Source: Actinomycetes bacterium
Lineage (GTDB): Bacteria > Actinomycetota > Actinomycetes > Propionibacteriales > Propionibacteriaceae
Reading direction: 5' to 3'
DNA length: 64,000 nt
Assembly: GCA_023458095.1 (NCBI GenBank)
Contig: JAEXAS010000002.1
Coordinates: 68,458-132,457, forward strand
Part shown: positions 53,986-63,330 of the stretch, one piece after another
Layout: each line of letters begins with the position of its first letter
How positions within the stretch are numbered: position 1 is the first letter of the stretch
Notes under the pieces: model-generated
What the model was told of the DNA's origin: nothing
Database searches by the model: none
Seen by the model: the letters and a program-made list of their open reading frames with translations, nothing else
Program-made: the position numbers and the translations under genes

Positions 53986-54672
53986 ATGCCTGGTGGCAAT
54001 CCGGTGTTCTCCGAGTCGCTACCCCACGGCGGCGACCCCCACCGCCTGGCCTGGCAGCACGGCTTCCGGCTGATCAGGCCTTTGTCGGTGACCGGACGCT
54101 CCCCGGAGCTGACCCTTACCGTCCAGGTCGGACGACATGGACGCAGCGCTGAACTGCCCCCACCACGCACTCGTTCGATCGATCCGGACTTGGACCTGAG
54201 CCGGGAGCCCGAACCCCTGGTGCGCCAGCGGATCGCGGCCTATGGCATCGTGCTCTCCGATCGCGGCCTGCTGGCCACTCAGTTCTCCGAACTGACGGCG
54301 GTGCCCGGACTGTGGGGGCTGCCCGGTGGCGGCATCAAGCCCGGCGAAAGCCCGGCCCGCGCGCTGCTGCGGGAGGTCATGGAGGAGACCGGACAACGCA
54401 TCCGCATCGAGCAACTGCTGGATATCCAGACCGATCACTGGATCGGACGTTCGCCGTCGCGGGTCGTGGAGGACTTCCATGCCGTTCGCATCATCTATGC
54501 CGCGGTGTGCACCAAACCCGGCGAGCCCGTGGTCAACGATGTCGGAGGCACCACCGCCGACGCCCGCTGGATGAGCCCTGACGCCTGGGAGGGCCATCCC
54601 TGGTCGATGTGGGCGAAAGTCATGTTGGAACGCCACCTCACCGAGCGTCGCAGCGAGAACGCCCTGCCCTGA
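53986..54672 (+). CDS. Nudix hydrolase
   Basis: 228 residues. The Nudix box is complete at GGGIKPGESPARALLREVMEETGQ (G-x5-E-x7-REUxEExGU, 23 spaced residues), preceded by GIVLSDRGLLATQF, so it should hydrolyse a nucleoside diphosphate linked to another moiety. The N-terminal 80 residues are not part of the box and may set substrate range. The start is uncertain: ATG 53986, GTG 53980 or GTG 53965 are all in frame. Confidence 0.82.
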   Translation: MPGGNPVFSESLPHGGDPHRLAWQHGFRLIRPLSVTGRSPELTLTVQVGRHGRSAELPPPRTRSIDPDLDLSREPEPLVRQRIAAYGIVLSDRGLLATQFSELTAVPGLWGLPGGGIKPGESPARALLREVMEETGQRIRIEQLLDIQTDHWIGRSPSRVVEDFHAVRIIYAAVCTKPGEPVVNDVGGTTADARWMSPDAWEGHPWSMWAKVMLERHLTERRSENALP

Positions 54673-54713
54673 ACTGACCAGTTCCCCCAACAAGACGAGG
54701 GCCCCCAACGGCA

Positions 54714-54747
54714 CGAGGGCCATCCTCCCGGAGGAGGACGGCCCTCG
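54714..54747. terminator. Hairpin between convergent Nudix and Bax1-like genes
   Basis: CGAGGGCC (54714-54721) pairs with GGCCCTCG (54740-54747) and TCCTCC with GGAGGA inside it, one mismatch, 4-nt loop. Sits in the 92-bp convergent gap and could act in both directions. Confidence 0.7.
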
Positions 54748-54764
54748 CCATCGACGTGGGGTCG

Positions 54765-55634
54765 TTAGTTTCGGAAGTAGGAAAGCAGCCGCAGCATTTC
54801 GACATACAGCCACACCAAGGTGACCGTGAGTCCGAAGGCCGCCCGCCACGATTCGGAGGAATCGGCACCCATCGCGATGCCCTGCTCCACATAGTCGAAG
54901 TCGAGGATCAGGTTGAACACGGCCAGTCCGATGCCCAGGGCGGAGATGCCCAGCAGCAGCGCCAGGTTGCCGTGCCCGAACAGGAAATTCACCCCGAACA
55001 GCGACATGATGAAGTTGACCAGCAGCAGACCGGCGTAGGCGATGGTGCCGATGTAGACGACCTTGCGGAAGCGACTGGTCACCCGGATCCGGAACAGCTT
55101 GTAGGCACCCAGCGTGGCCAGAGCAGCCACCACGGTGGCCATGAGCGCGGCCGGCACGATGCCGTCCCACAGGCTCTCGTAGAGCTTGGAAATGCCACCG
55201 ATGAAGACACCTTCAATGGCGGCATAGGCCAGCACGAAAGCCGGATTCACCTTGCGCCGGAAGCTGACGAACAAGACTGGAACAAAGGAGCCCAAAGCGC
55301 CGACAATGATCGCCGGGTACAGGAACTGATACGGCATGAACAAGAAGACCAAAGCGGCAACGGCGGCCAAGGTTCCCATCGTGACTGCGGACTTGGTCAG
55401 CACATCCTCGATGGTCATCCGCCCTGCAGCCCCGGCGGGAGCGAATTGGGCTGCGTTGGGATCGGTGTATCCAGGCACCGCACCGGGCTGGGCGTACCCC
55501 TGGTTGGTACGTGGGGCACTGTAGCCAGGCTCGGAATAGGGCTGGCCGGGGTTCTGCCCGGGGTAAGCCTGCTGTGGCTGTCCCGGTGCCATCCAGGTGT
55601 CCGGCTTGGACAGGATCGGGTTGTTGCTCCGCAT
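54765..55634 (-). CDS. Bax inhibitor-1/YccA family membrane protein
   Basis: 289 residues. A Pro/Gln/Tyr-rich cytoplasmic N-terminus of about 70 residues (YPGQNPGQPYSEPGY) precedes seven predicted helices. The family block DFDYVEQGI near the end carries the Asp pair of the pH-sensitive calcium-leak site. Several actinobacterial members have the same extension. No operon partner is apparent. Confidence 0.9.
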   Translation of the reverse strand: MRSNNPILSKPDTWMAPGQPQQAYPGQNPGQPYSEPGYSAPRTNQGYAQPGAVPGYTDPNAAQFAPAGAAGRMTIEDVLTKSAVTMGTLAAVAALVFLFMPYQFLYPAIIVGALGSFVPVLFVSFRRKVNPAFVLAYAAIEGVFIGGISKLYESLWDGIVPAALMATVVAALATLGAYKLFRIRVTSRFRKVVYIGTIAYAGLLLVNFIMSLFGVNFLFGHGNLALLLGISALGIGLAVFNLILDFDYVEQGIAMGADSSESWRAAFGLTVTLVWLYVEMLRLLSYFRN

Positions 55635-55729
55635 GAAAACTCCTCTTTGTCGGGCGACGGCGAACCGTCGTCGTCCTCAATGGTAGGCAACAACTCCCAG
55701 CGCGGGCTTGTTCCGACCCGCTGGGCTGA

Positions 55730-56299
55730 TCAGGCCGCCTTGAAGCGGAAGGCCCGCACGATCTGAACCACGCCCAGCACCGCCAAGGCGATGCCCAGCA
55801 CCCACACCACCACGGCGATGTACAGCGGGGAGAACAGCAGCACGATGCCGGCGATGATGCTCAACGCCGCATAGGTGATGGTCCAGGCCTTGGAGCTGGC
55901 GTCCTTGACCAAGCTCAAAGCGACGATGCCTTCCACGATCCACGCCACGCCCACCACGATGCCGACGGCAATGGCCAGGATCGCGGCGGCCGGCTTCAGA
56001 TTGACGAAGGCGACGATGGCCACAATGACGAACAAGGCGCCCGAGGCCAGGTAGCCGGTGCGCGGCCAGCCGCCGATCTTGCGGGAGAAGATGCCGATGG
56101 CCAGATTCACGATTCCGGCGATCAAGGCATAGGCGGCGATGATCCAGGTCGCTACGACGGCGGCGATTCCTGGCCAGAACAGCAGCGCCAGGCCGATGGC
56201 CAGCGCCACCAGACCGCCGATGCCGAAAGCGGCACGGATTCCATTACTGACAGAGTTATCCATCTCGGACAGGTCGGTCTCAAAGTAGCTGGCGGACAT
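55730..56299 (-). CDS. HdeD family (DUF308) membrane protein
   Basis: 189 residues with six predicted helices and the repeated pattern AxxLxxGxxxLxxPxxxxxxxxxxxG of the DUF308/HdeD acid-resistance family (GIGGLVALAIGLALLFWPGIAAVVATW; IIAGIVLLFSPLYIAVVVWVLGIALAVLG). The ATG at 56299 has AGGAGG 7 nt upstream, which decides against the earlier in-frame codon at 56326. Confidence 0.87.
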   Translation of the reverse strand: MSASYFETDLSEMDNSVSNGIRAAFGIGGLVALAIGLALLFWPGIAAVVATWIIAAYALIAGIVNLAIGIFSRKIGGWPRTGYLASGALFVIVAIVAFVNLKPAAAILAIAVGIVVGVAWIVEGIVALSLVKDASSKAWTITYAALSIIAGIVLLFSPLYIAVVVWVLGIALAVLGVVQIVRAFRFKAA

Positions 56300-56382
56300 T
56301 GCAGATCCTCCTGAGGAATTAGGCATCTCCAGTCAAGCAGACCTGCCCTGCCGGGCGCGGGAATTCCGCTATTCCGGCGGTC

Positions 56383-57498
56383 CTACTGCCAAACCCCACC
56401 CTGCATGACTCGGGCGACGCTGAGCTCGGCGTCCAGCACCACCAGATCCGCGCGGTGCTGCGGCGCCAGGCGTCCGAGGTGAGTCAGCCCCAGATAGTCC
56501 GACGGTGTTTGCGTCACAGCCCTCAACGCCTGCACCAGGGGAACCCCGGCGCCAACAGCCTGGCGGACCGCCCGATCCAAGGTGAGCGTGGACCCGGCGA
56601 TGGTGCTGCTTCCGGCGACCCGAGCCACCGACTCACGCACCTGCACCGGGAGCGACCCGAGCTGGTAATCGCCATCACCGGCACCGGCGGCGGCCATCGC
56701 GTCGGTGATGAAGACGACCCGGTCAGGGTGGGTTGCGACCACGAAGGAGACCAGCTCCAGATCCAGGTGGGACGGATCGACGATCAGTTCGAGGTAGACC
56801 CGCGAGTCCTGCCACAGGGCCAGAACCGGGCCTGGCGCACGATGATGCAGCGGGGGCATGGCATTGAACAGGTGGGTGGCTCCGGTGGCTCCGGCAGCGA
56901 TGGCGTCCCGGCAGGTGGCGGCATCAGCATCGGTGTGGCCACAGGCGACGACAATCTGCCGGGAGTGCAAGAACTCAATGGCCGCCAGGGCCCCGGGGCG
57001 TTCGGGGGCGATGGTCACCAGGCGCACCGTCCCTCTGCCCGCGGCCAACAGCTCAGCGACCTGGGCCAGGTCCGGGTCGCGAAGGAACTCTTGCGCGTGG
57101 GCGCCCCTGCGCTCAGGTGCGAGCCAGGGACCCTCCAAGTGGATTCCGGCCAGCTCACCGGCCTCCACCAAACCGGCCAGGCAGCCCAGTTGCCGCCGGA
57201 GATCCTCCCTTGCCCCCGTGACCAGGGAGGCGACCATGGTCGTCGTACCGTGCTGGCGGTGAGTCGCCAGCACCTGGCGAGCCTCGTCCGGGTGATCGGT
57301 GATGAAAGAGGCTCCGCCACCGCCGTGGGCGTGCACATCGACAAAACCGGGCGCCACCAGGCCAACCACCTGCTCATCGGGGCGACCTGGCGGTCGGCCC
57401 AGACCAGCGGCGACGATCCACTCCCCCGAGATCTGCATCCAGCCCGCTGCCGGAGCATCGGCGTCGGGAAACACGATCTGGTCGGCGGCGAGCAGCAT
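56383..57498 (-). CDS. nagA: N-acetylglucosamine-6-phosphate deacetylase
   Basis: 371 residues. Removes the acetyl group from GlcNAc-6-P, feeding amino sugars recovered from the cell wall or chitin into glycolysis or back to GlmM. Amidohydrolase motifs: PGFVDVHAHGGGG, HLEGPWLAPERRGAH (metal Glu), CGHTDAD, GATHLFNAMPPLHHR and ITDAMAAAG (catalytic Asp), with the closing GRLAPQHRADLVVLDAE. No nagB or PTS gene is adjacent. Confidence 0.92.
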   Translation of the reverse strand: MLLAADQIVFPDADAPAAGWMQISGEWIVAAGLGRPPGRPDEQVVGLVAPGFVDVHAHGGGGASFITDHPDEARQVLATHRQHGTTTMVASLVTGAREDLRRQLGCLAGLVEAGELAGIHLEGPWLAPERRGAHAQEFLRDPDLAQVAELLAAGRGTVRLVTIAPERPGALAAIEFLHSRQIVVACGHTDADAATCRDAIAAGATGATHLFNAMPPLHHRAPGPVLALWQDSRVYLELIVDPSHLDLELVSFVVATHPDRVVFITDAMAAAGAGDGDYQLGSLPVQVRESVARVAGSSTIAGSTLTLDRAVRQAVGAGVPLVQALRAVTQTPSDYLGLTHLGRLAPQHRADLVVLDAELSVARVMQGGVWQ

Positions 57499-57605
57499 CA
57501 GCCAGCCGACCGCTCGAAACGGGCCAAGTCTGCCCGGTGACCTCCTGCTGCGCTCATATCACCGCAGCCTAATGGCGGGTGGGCGCGGCGGTGCCGGCTC
57601 GGAAC

Positions 57606-57968
57606 CTACTGCTGACCGGCCTTGTCCTTGAGCCGCTGATTCTCGGCCATCACCTCACGATGGGTGTCGCGCTCACGCAGCAGCCAGTAGGGCGGATCAG
57701 CCAACAGCTCGCCGACCTGATCGGCCGTCAGCGCCTCAGTAATTCCGCCGCGCACCAGACCCGAGCGGGAGATGCCGAGCTTCTGGGCGGTGACTTCCTT
57801 GGGGAAAGGGCCGTTACGGCGCAACTCGATCAGCCACGCGGGCGGATCGGCGCGCAAGGCGTCCAGTTCGGCGCGGGTGATCTGTGAGTTCTGAAACTCC
57901 TCGGGTGCGGCCGGCAGGTAAATGCCGAGCTTGCTGGCGGCAGTGGATGGCTTCATGGTTTGGCTCAC
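57606..57968 (-). CDS. DUF5997 family protein
   Basis: About 120 residues, starting SQTMKPSTAASKLGIYLPAAPEEF and containing PPAWLIELRRNGPFPKEVTAQKLGISRSGL, the recognisable DUF5997 sequence; the KLGISRSGL segment is helix-turn-helix-like. Start at GTG 57968 or ATG 57956. Divergent from the LysR-like gene, the usual neighbourhood of this family. Function unknown. Confidence 0.82.
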   Translation of the reverse strand: MSQTMKPSTAASKLGIYLPAAPEEFQNSQITRAELDALRADPPAWLIELRRNGPFPKEVTAQKLGISRSGLVRGGITEALTADQVGELLADPPYWLLRERDTHREVMAENQRLKDKAGQQ

Positions 57969-58011
57969 GCCCGGCAGCTTAGCTTGGCTGGGCGTGGGCT
58001 AGCCTGGGCGA

Positions 58012-58665
58012 ATGCAGATGCCGGAGCCCCACGGTGCCGCCCTGCGCGTCGGCTATGTGCCCGGGGTCACCCTCACCAAGTGGCGCACGATCTGGGCCGA
58101 ACGCTTCCCGCGGCAGCGGCTGGATGTGGTCGAGATCGATCAGGACGATCAGCGTCGAGCGCTGACGGCAGCCGAGGTGGACCTGTGTTTCGTCCGGCTG
58201 CCGATCAACACCGATCAGTTGCATCTGATCCAGCTCTATGAGGAGTTGCCGGTGGCCTGGGCTGCCAAGGACCACCTGATCGCGGCCGCCGACCAGATCA
58301 CCCTGGCCGATCTGGCCACCGAAACCGTGGTCACCACCCTCACTCCCTTCCACATTGATCTGGTCACGGCCGGTGAGGCGGTGCTGCTGGTTCCGCAATC
58401 GGTGGCCCGCACCCACAGCCGCCGCGACCTGATCTATCGGGTCATCACCGACGCACCGTCCACCACGGTGGGCCTGGCGTGGTTGAAGGACAATCCCCAA
58501 GAACTGATCGACGAGTTCATCGGTGTGGTCCGCGGACGGACGGCCAACAGTGCGCGCTCGGCCCAGGAGCGAGCCGCCAAGGGTCGACCCGCCAAACCCG
58601 CCAAGGCCAAAGCCGCCCCGAAGCCGTCCGCCAAACCGTCCCCGCGCCGACGTGGGCGCCGCTGA
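58012..58665 (+). CDS. LysR-type substrate-binding domain protein without DNA-binding domain
   Basis: 217 residues. It is the effector-binding half of a LysR regulator (LRVGYVPGVTLTKWRTIWAERFP, VDLCFVRLPINTDQLHLIQLYEELPVAW, AVLLVPQSVART) with no N-terminal helix-turn-helix. The last 45 residues form a Lys/Ala/Pro-rich tail (KPAKAKAAPKPSAKPSPRRRGRR) that could bind nucleic acid. It may partner the divergent DUF5997 protein. Confidence 0.85.
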   Translation: MQMPEPHGAALRVGYVPGVTLTKWRTIWAERFPRQRLDVVEIDQDDQRRALTAAEVDLCFVRLPINTDQLHLIQLYEELPVAWAAKDHLIAAADQITLADLATETVVTTLTPFHIDLVTAGEAVLLVPQSVARTHSRRDLIYRVITDAPSTTVGLAWLKDNPQELIDEFIGVVRGRTANSARSAQERAAKGRPAKPAKAKAAPKPSAKPSPRRRGRR

Positions 58666-58706
58666 GCTGAGGTTTCCCGACGGCGATTCGGCCGCCTCGG
58701 CCGGCG

Positions 58707-59378
58707 TCACGGCAAGGAGTTCGTCCCGAACGTGCTGTACCAGTCGGCGGCGAAGCCGTTGACGGCTTCGCGCACGTAGGGAGCCGACAACGAGGATCGC
58801 AGCAGCATCGGCGCCACGGTGACCGCTTCAGCGCCAGCCTCAAAGGCAGCCGAGACCTGTGCCACGTTCTTGAAGCTGGCCGCCACGATCGTGCAGTCGG
58901 CACCCTGCTGATCGATAGCGGCCGACAATGCCCCGATCGTGGCAGCGGCGTCGATGTCGAGGCTCTCCATGCGGTTGAAATAGGGCGCCACATAGTTTGC
59001 GCCGGCCGCGATCGCCAGGATGCCCTGCATCTTGGAGTACACCGCCGTCGCGGTGACATTGATGCCCTCGGCGCGCAGCAGACGCATCGCCTGGATGCCG
59101 GGTTCGGTGGTGGGAATCTTGACGTAGACCTGCTCGTCAATCAGCTCCAGCAGGCGGTGCGCCTCGGCGAGGATCCCGGACACATCTTGGGCGAGCACCT
59201 GGACATGCAGGGAGCGTTCAAAGCCGACGATCTCCCGGATCCGCCGGAAGTGTGGATAGAAGTCGATGCGTCCCTCAGCCTTGAGGATGGTGGGATTGGT
59301 CGTCACTCCGGCGATGGAATAGATCGGGGTCATCGCTTCGATGTCGGCAAGGTTGGCGGTGTCGAACAGGATTTCCAT
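58707..59378 (-). CDS. Transaldolase-like fructose-6-phosphate aldolase
   Basis: 223 residues, the size of FSA/TalC-type small transaldolases. It begins MEILFDTANLADIEAM, contains VTTNPTILKAEGR, and the Schiff-base Lys is in QVYVKIPTTEPGIQAM. NVTATAVYSKMQGILAIAAGANYVAPYFNRM is also family-typical. It should cleave or form dihydroxyacetone plus glyceraldehyde-3-phosphate, or a related pair. ATG 59378 follows GAGGAACC. Convergent with the LysR-like gene. Confidence 0.88.
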   Translation of the reverse strand: MEILFDTANLADIEAMTPIYSIAGVTTNPTILKAEGRIDFYPHFRRIREIVGFERSLHVQVLAQDVSGILAEAHRLLELIDEQVYVKIPTTEPGIQAMRLLRAEGINVTATAVYSKMQGILAIAAGANYVAPYFNRMESLDIDAAATIGALSAAIDQQGADCTIVAASFKNVAQVSAAFEAGAEAVTVAPMLLRSSLSAPYVREAVNGFAADWYSTFGTNSLP

Positions 59379-59589
59379 GGTTCCTCGATGGTCATGGGGA
59401 GGGCACCTCCATGGTGACACCCGAGCCCAGGCTGTGCTCAACAATCCACATCGGGGTCACGACCGCCACCGCAACGATTTTCGGGTACGTCGGCGTCGGA
59501 CGCGCCTGCGCCCGCCCGCCCCACTGAACGTCTTCGTCCGCGCAGCAACGACGGGAGTGCGGTGCTGATGCGCAGCAGCACCCATGTAT

Positions 59590-59618
59590 TTGCACTGACC
59601 GGTCAGTCTAACTATCGT
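59590..59618 (+). promoter_or_regulatory. Promoter with embedded TetR-type operator
   Basis: TTGCAC (59590-59595) and TATCGT (59613-59618) are separated by exactly 17 bp. The spacer and -35 edge hold a perfect 14-bp palindrome ACTGACCGGTCAGT (59594-59607), a classical TetR-family half-site pair. Binding would block RNA polymerase. An AAGGAG ribosome binding site follows at about 59630. Confidence 0.8.
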
Positions 59619-59643
59619 GGAAGGGACGTAAGGAGCCCACCTC

Positions 59644-60399
59644 GTGAGTACGACCACCACCCATCTGCCTCGTCTGGCCAACGTCGATCCGCGCGACGCG
59701 GCGACCACCGCGGGGGCAGCATCGCCGATCATCAGCGCCTCAGCGCTTCGACTGGACGGCAGCCGGGGACGCATCTACGGACCCGTTGATCTCGACATCT
59801 CCCCCGGCACGCTCACCCTGGTCACCGGACGAGCCGGCAGCGGAAAGACCTCGCTGCTGCTCACCCTGGTCGGCCGAATGCGACCCAACCGGGGCTGTGA
59901 CCTCACCGTCTTGGACCGGCCACTGCCATCACGAGCCCGGGGTGTTCAGCGCCGCACCGCTGCGGTGGGAATTCATGGCCTGGACGATCTGGACGAAGTC
60001 GTCACTGTCGCCGCCGCCGTCCGGGAGCGCGAGGCCTGGTTGGCACCGTGGTATCGCGTGGTGCGAACCCCCGACGACGAACACGTGGCGAGGGTCTGCG
60101 AACCGGTCTTCGGCGACAACCCGGCACCCAAAGCCCATGAGTTCGTCCACGAACTCAACGAAGCCGACAATCTCCTGCTGCGGATCGCCTTGGCCCTGCT
60201 CAGCGAGCCGGAGCTGATCGTGGTCGACGACATCGACTCCTTGTATGACACCGACGGTCGCCGCCGAGTCTGGGAGGCCCTGCACGGTCTCACCGATCAC
60301 GGGCTCACCGTGATCGTGGCCGCGGCGAGCGCGAGCGAGCTGTCTCGCCTCGGCTGGGCGCAACTGCCCGACCACATCGACCTCAGCACCAATCACTGA
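59644..60399 (+). CDS. Degenerate ABC transporter ATP-binding protein
   Basis: 251 residues. Walker A is intact (GRAGSGKTS, residues 62-70) but the LSGGQ signature is absent; the equivalent region reads ELNEADNLLLRIALAL, and Walker B is LIVVDDID with Asp in place of the catalytic Glu. ATP binding is likely, hydrolysis may be slow or regulatory. It is 17 bp upstream of the YhgE/Pip gene and begins the TetR-controlled operon, so it probably energises or gates that membrane protein. GTG start after AAGGAG. Confidence 0.8.
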   Translation: MSTTTTHLPRLANVDPRDAATTAGAASPIISASALRLDGSRGRIYGPVDLDISPGTLTLVTGRAGSGKTSLLLTLVGRMRPNRGCDLTVLDRPLPSRARGVQRRTAAVGIHGLDDLDEVVTVAAAVREREAWLAPWYRVVRTPDDEHVARVCEPVFGDNPAPKAHEFVHELNEADNLLLRIALALLSEPELIVVDDIDSLYDTDGRRRVWEALHGLTDHGLTVIVAAASASELSRLGWAQLPDHIDLSTNH

Positions 60400-60416
60400 C
60401 ACGAACGGGAATCACC

Positions 60417-63320
60417 ATGTTTGCCTGGACCTCACACGGAACCGAACTCAAGCGGTTCTATCGCCAACCCATCACCCGAGCCGCCCTGGCGGTGATGCTG
60501 CTGATCCCGCTGCTGTACGGCGCCATGTACGTCTGGGCGTTCTGGGCCCCGACCGACCACATGAACAACCTGCCCGTCGCCTTGGTCAACGCCGATGTCG
60601 CTACCAAGGACACCGACGGCACCGTCCAGCACTACGGCCAGGACCTCGTCGATGAACTGGTCGAGGGCAATGACATCAAGTGGGTCCAGACCGATGAGGC
60701 AACGGCCAAGGCGGGAATGAACGCCGGCAAGTACTACTTCACGATCACTGTTCCCGCGGACTTCACGGCCCGCATCAACTCTTTCGCCGGCGATCACCCG
60801 CGCGCGGCCAACCTCAACGTCACCTATGACGATTCGAACTCCTTCCTTGCCTCCACCCTGGGCAAGTCGGCCATGCTCGAGGTGCAGCAGGCGCTGCGCG
60901 AGAAGGTCAGCACCGAAGCGGTCGACACCTTGCTGATCGGGGTCGGCGATGCCCGAGACGGATTCGCCACCGCCTCCGATGGCGCCTTCGAACTGCGCGA
61001 TGGCCTCAGTGACGCCGAAGCCGGCGCCGACAAGCTCAACGTCGGCGCTCAACAACTCGCCACCGGCACCCAGAAGCTCGCCCTCGGTTCCACCGACCTG
61101 GCCGCCGGAGCGGCCACCGCGGCCGCCGGCACCAAGCCCCTGGCCGCCGGAGTGAGCCAACTCGACAGCGGCGCCGCCCAACTGGCCACCGGACTGGACA
61201 CTCTGAACACCTCAATGCCGGCACTGACCGGCGGCGCTGCCCAGCTCAGTTCCGGAACCGCCACCGCCCACCTCGGCGCTGACCAGCTCAATTCCGGGGC
61301 GTCGGCCTACCTCACCGGGGTCAAGACCGCCAGTCAGGGCGCCCAGCAACTGGCAACCGGGGCAAGTAACCTCAGCGCACTGCAACAGGGCCTGGCTTCG
61401 GCCGCCAATACCACCAGCGGCGCACCGGCTCTCGCCGCCGGCATGACCACCCTCAGCGGCAGCCTGAACTCCTTCACCACCGGCGCCACCAGCTACGCCA
61501 GCGGTGCGGCCACCTTCACCGACGGGGCCGACACCTGGGCGTCCGGGGCGCGGACCTGGCAGACCCAGGCCGCCGCAGCCACCGGGGGTTCCCTCCTGGA
61601 CGGCACCACCCAGCTATCCACCGGTGCGACGGGGATCGCCAGCAGCACGGCAGCGACCTCAACCTTGGCCACCGGCGCCGACTCGGTTCAGAGCGGAAAC
61701 ACCGCCCTAGCCACCTCCCTGGGCAAGACCGATGATCTCCTCAGCCAGGTCCAGCAGGCCCTTGATGACGGCGACACCGCCAAGGCCCAGTCGCTGCTCG
61801 CCTCCGCCAAGACCGACGTCCAGGACGCCAAGACCTCGGCGGGTCAGTTGGCGACCGCTGCGGGGAAGGTCTCCGATGGCATCAGCGACGTCCACACCGC
61901 AGCAACCCACCTCGCCGCCGGCGCCGACAGTGTGGCCACCGGGTTCGGCACGCTGCATGACGCCGTGGGCTCCGGCGGAGATCTCGACACCGGGCTCACC
62001 TCGCTGGAAACCGGCCAGACCGGACTTGCCGACGCCTCCCAGAAGCTGACCTCCGGAGCAGCCACGTTGGCTGACCCCGCCACGGCCGCTCAGCTCAACG
62101 AGTTGACCACGGGCGCCAACAATCTGGCAGCCGGGATCACGACGATGAGCACTGCGGCGTCCGATCCGAACTCCGGCATCCCGGCCCTGCAGGCCGGCGC
62201 GAATCAGCTCGCGGCCGGCTTTGCCAGCACCGATCCGGCTCATCCGGGCCTGGTGGCCGGCGCTGCGCAACTCCAGTCCGGCATCTCTGGCCTTGCCAGT
62301 GGCCTGGGTACCCTCGCCGACGGGGCCAGCGACCTTTCTGATGGTGTCGACCAGGTCGCCGCCGGCACGACCCAACTCGACCTGGGGGCACAAAGCCTGC
62401 ATTCGGGAACCAGCGCTCTGCAAGCGAAGGTGCCCGCACTCGTCAGCGGCGTCCAGCAGATCAATGATGGAGCCCAACAACTGGCCACCGGAACCACCAC
62501 CGTGGCTCAGGGCACCCAGCAGTTGGCCGCCAACACCCCTGCCCTGGCCGCCGGCCTCAGCGATGCCCACACCGGAGCGAACACCCTCGGCAGCAAGCTT
62601 TCCGATGGCGCCAAGGAGATTCCCAACGACAGTTCCACGCTGCGCGACGCCCGGGCTGACGCGATCGCCGTGCCGGTCGGACAGGATGTGACCTACGTCC
62701 ACCAGGCCGACTCGTGGGGCGAGGGTTTCGCGCCCTTCTTCATCTCGCTGGGTCTGTGGGTGGGTGCCCTGATCACCTGGCTGCTGCTGCGTCCGCTGCA
62801 GACTCGAGCCCTGATGACCTCGGTCAACGGATTCCGGATGGCCTGGGGTTCCCTGAACCCCGCCCTGCTGCTGGCCGTCGGCCAGGTGACGATCATGCTG
62901 GCGGTGATGCACTTCGCCATCGGCCTGGATCCCAAGAGTCTGCTCGCCACGCTTGGCTTCACGCTTTTGATCGCGGCGGCCTTCTTCGCCCTCCAACAGT
63001 TCTTCCAAGTCACCTTCGGCTCAGCGGTCGGCAAGGTGATTGTGATCGTGCTGTTGATGGTGCAGTTGGCGTCCTGTGGCGGCACCTACCCGATTCAGAC
63101 CACCCCGGAGTTCCTCCAGGCGATCAATCCCTACCTGCCGATGACGTATGCGGTCGAAGGCCTGCGCGAGGCGATCACCGGCGGAATCGAAGCCCGATTC
63201 TGGAGCAGCGTGGCCGTGCTTGGCACTATCTTCGTTGTGTCGCTGGCTGCCACCTCGCTGGCATCGTCGCGCAAGCGGATGTGGACCATGTCACGGCTGC
63301 ACCCGGCATTGAGCATCTAG
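60417..63320 (+). CDS. YhgE/Pip-domain giant membrane protein
   Basis: 967 residues. One N-terminal helix (ALAVMLLIPLLYGAMYVWAFW), the YhgE/Pip domain (NLPVALVNADVATKDTDG, FTITVPADFTARINSFAGD), then about 550 residues of imperfect short repeats (LxxGAxxLxxG) likely forming a long extracellular helical rod. Five or six C-terminal helices follow (FAPFFISLGLWVGALITWLLL ...). The C-terminal part resembles ABC-2 permeases. Relatives include the lactococcal phage infection protein and type VII-linked proteins. ATG at 60417 after GGGA. Confidence 0.87.
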   Translation: MFAWTSHGTELKRFYRQPITRAALAVMLLIPLLYGAMYVWAFWAPTDHMNNLPVALVNADVATKDTDGTVQHYGQDLVDELVEGNDIKWVQTDEATAKAGMNAGKYYFTITVPADFTARINSFAGDHPRAANLNVTYDDSNSFLASTLGKSAMLEVQQALREKVSTEAVDTLLIGVGDARDGFATASDGAFELRDGLSDAEAGADKLNVGAQQLATGTQKLALGSTDLAAGAATAAAGTKPLAAGVSQLDSGAAQLATGLDTLNTSMPALTGGAAQLSSGTATAHLGADQLNSGASAYLTGVKTASQGAQQLATGASNLSALQQGLASAANTTSGAPALAAGMTTLSGSLNSFTTGATSYASGAATFTDGADTWASGARTWQTQAAAATGGSLLDGTTQLSTGATGIASSTAATSTLATGADSVQSGNTALATSLGKTDDLLSQVQQALDDGDTAKAQSLLASAKTDVQDAKTSAGQLATAAGKVSDGISDVHTAATHLAAGADSVATGFGTLHDAVGSGGDLDTGLTSLETGQTGLADASQKLTSGAATLADPATAAQLNELTTGANNLAAGITTMSTAASDPNSGIPALQAGANQLAAGFASTDPAHPGLVAGAAQLQSGISGLASGLGTLADGASDLSDGVDQVAAGTTQLDLGAQSLHSGTSALQAKVPALVSGVQQINDGAQQLATGTTTVAQGTQQLAANTPALAAGLSDAHTGANTLGSKLSDGAKEIPNDSSTLRDARADAIAVPVGQDVTYVHQADSWGEGFAPFFISLGLWVGALITWLLLRPLQTRALMTSVNGFRMAWGSLNPALLLAVGQVTIMLAVMHFAIGLDPKSLLATLGFTLLIAAAFFALQQFFQVTFGSAVGKVIVIVLLMVQLASCGGTYPIQTTPEFLQAINPYLPMTYAVEGLREAITGGIEARFWSSVAVLGTIFVVSLAATSLASSRKRMWTMSRLHPALSI

Positions 63321-63330
63321 GAGGCTCTCG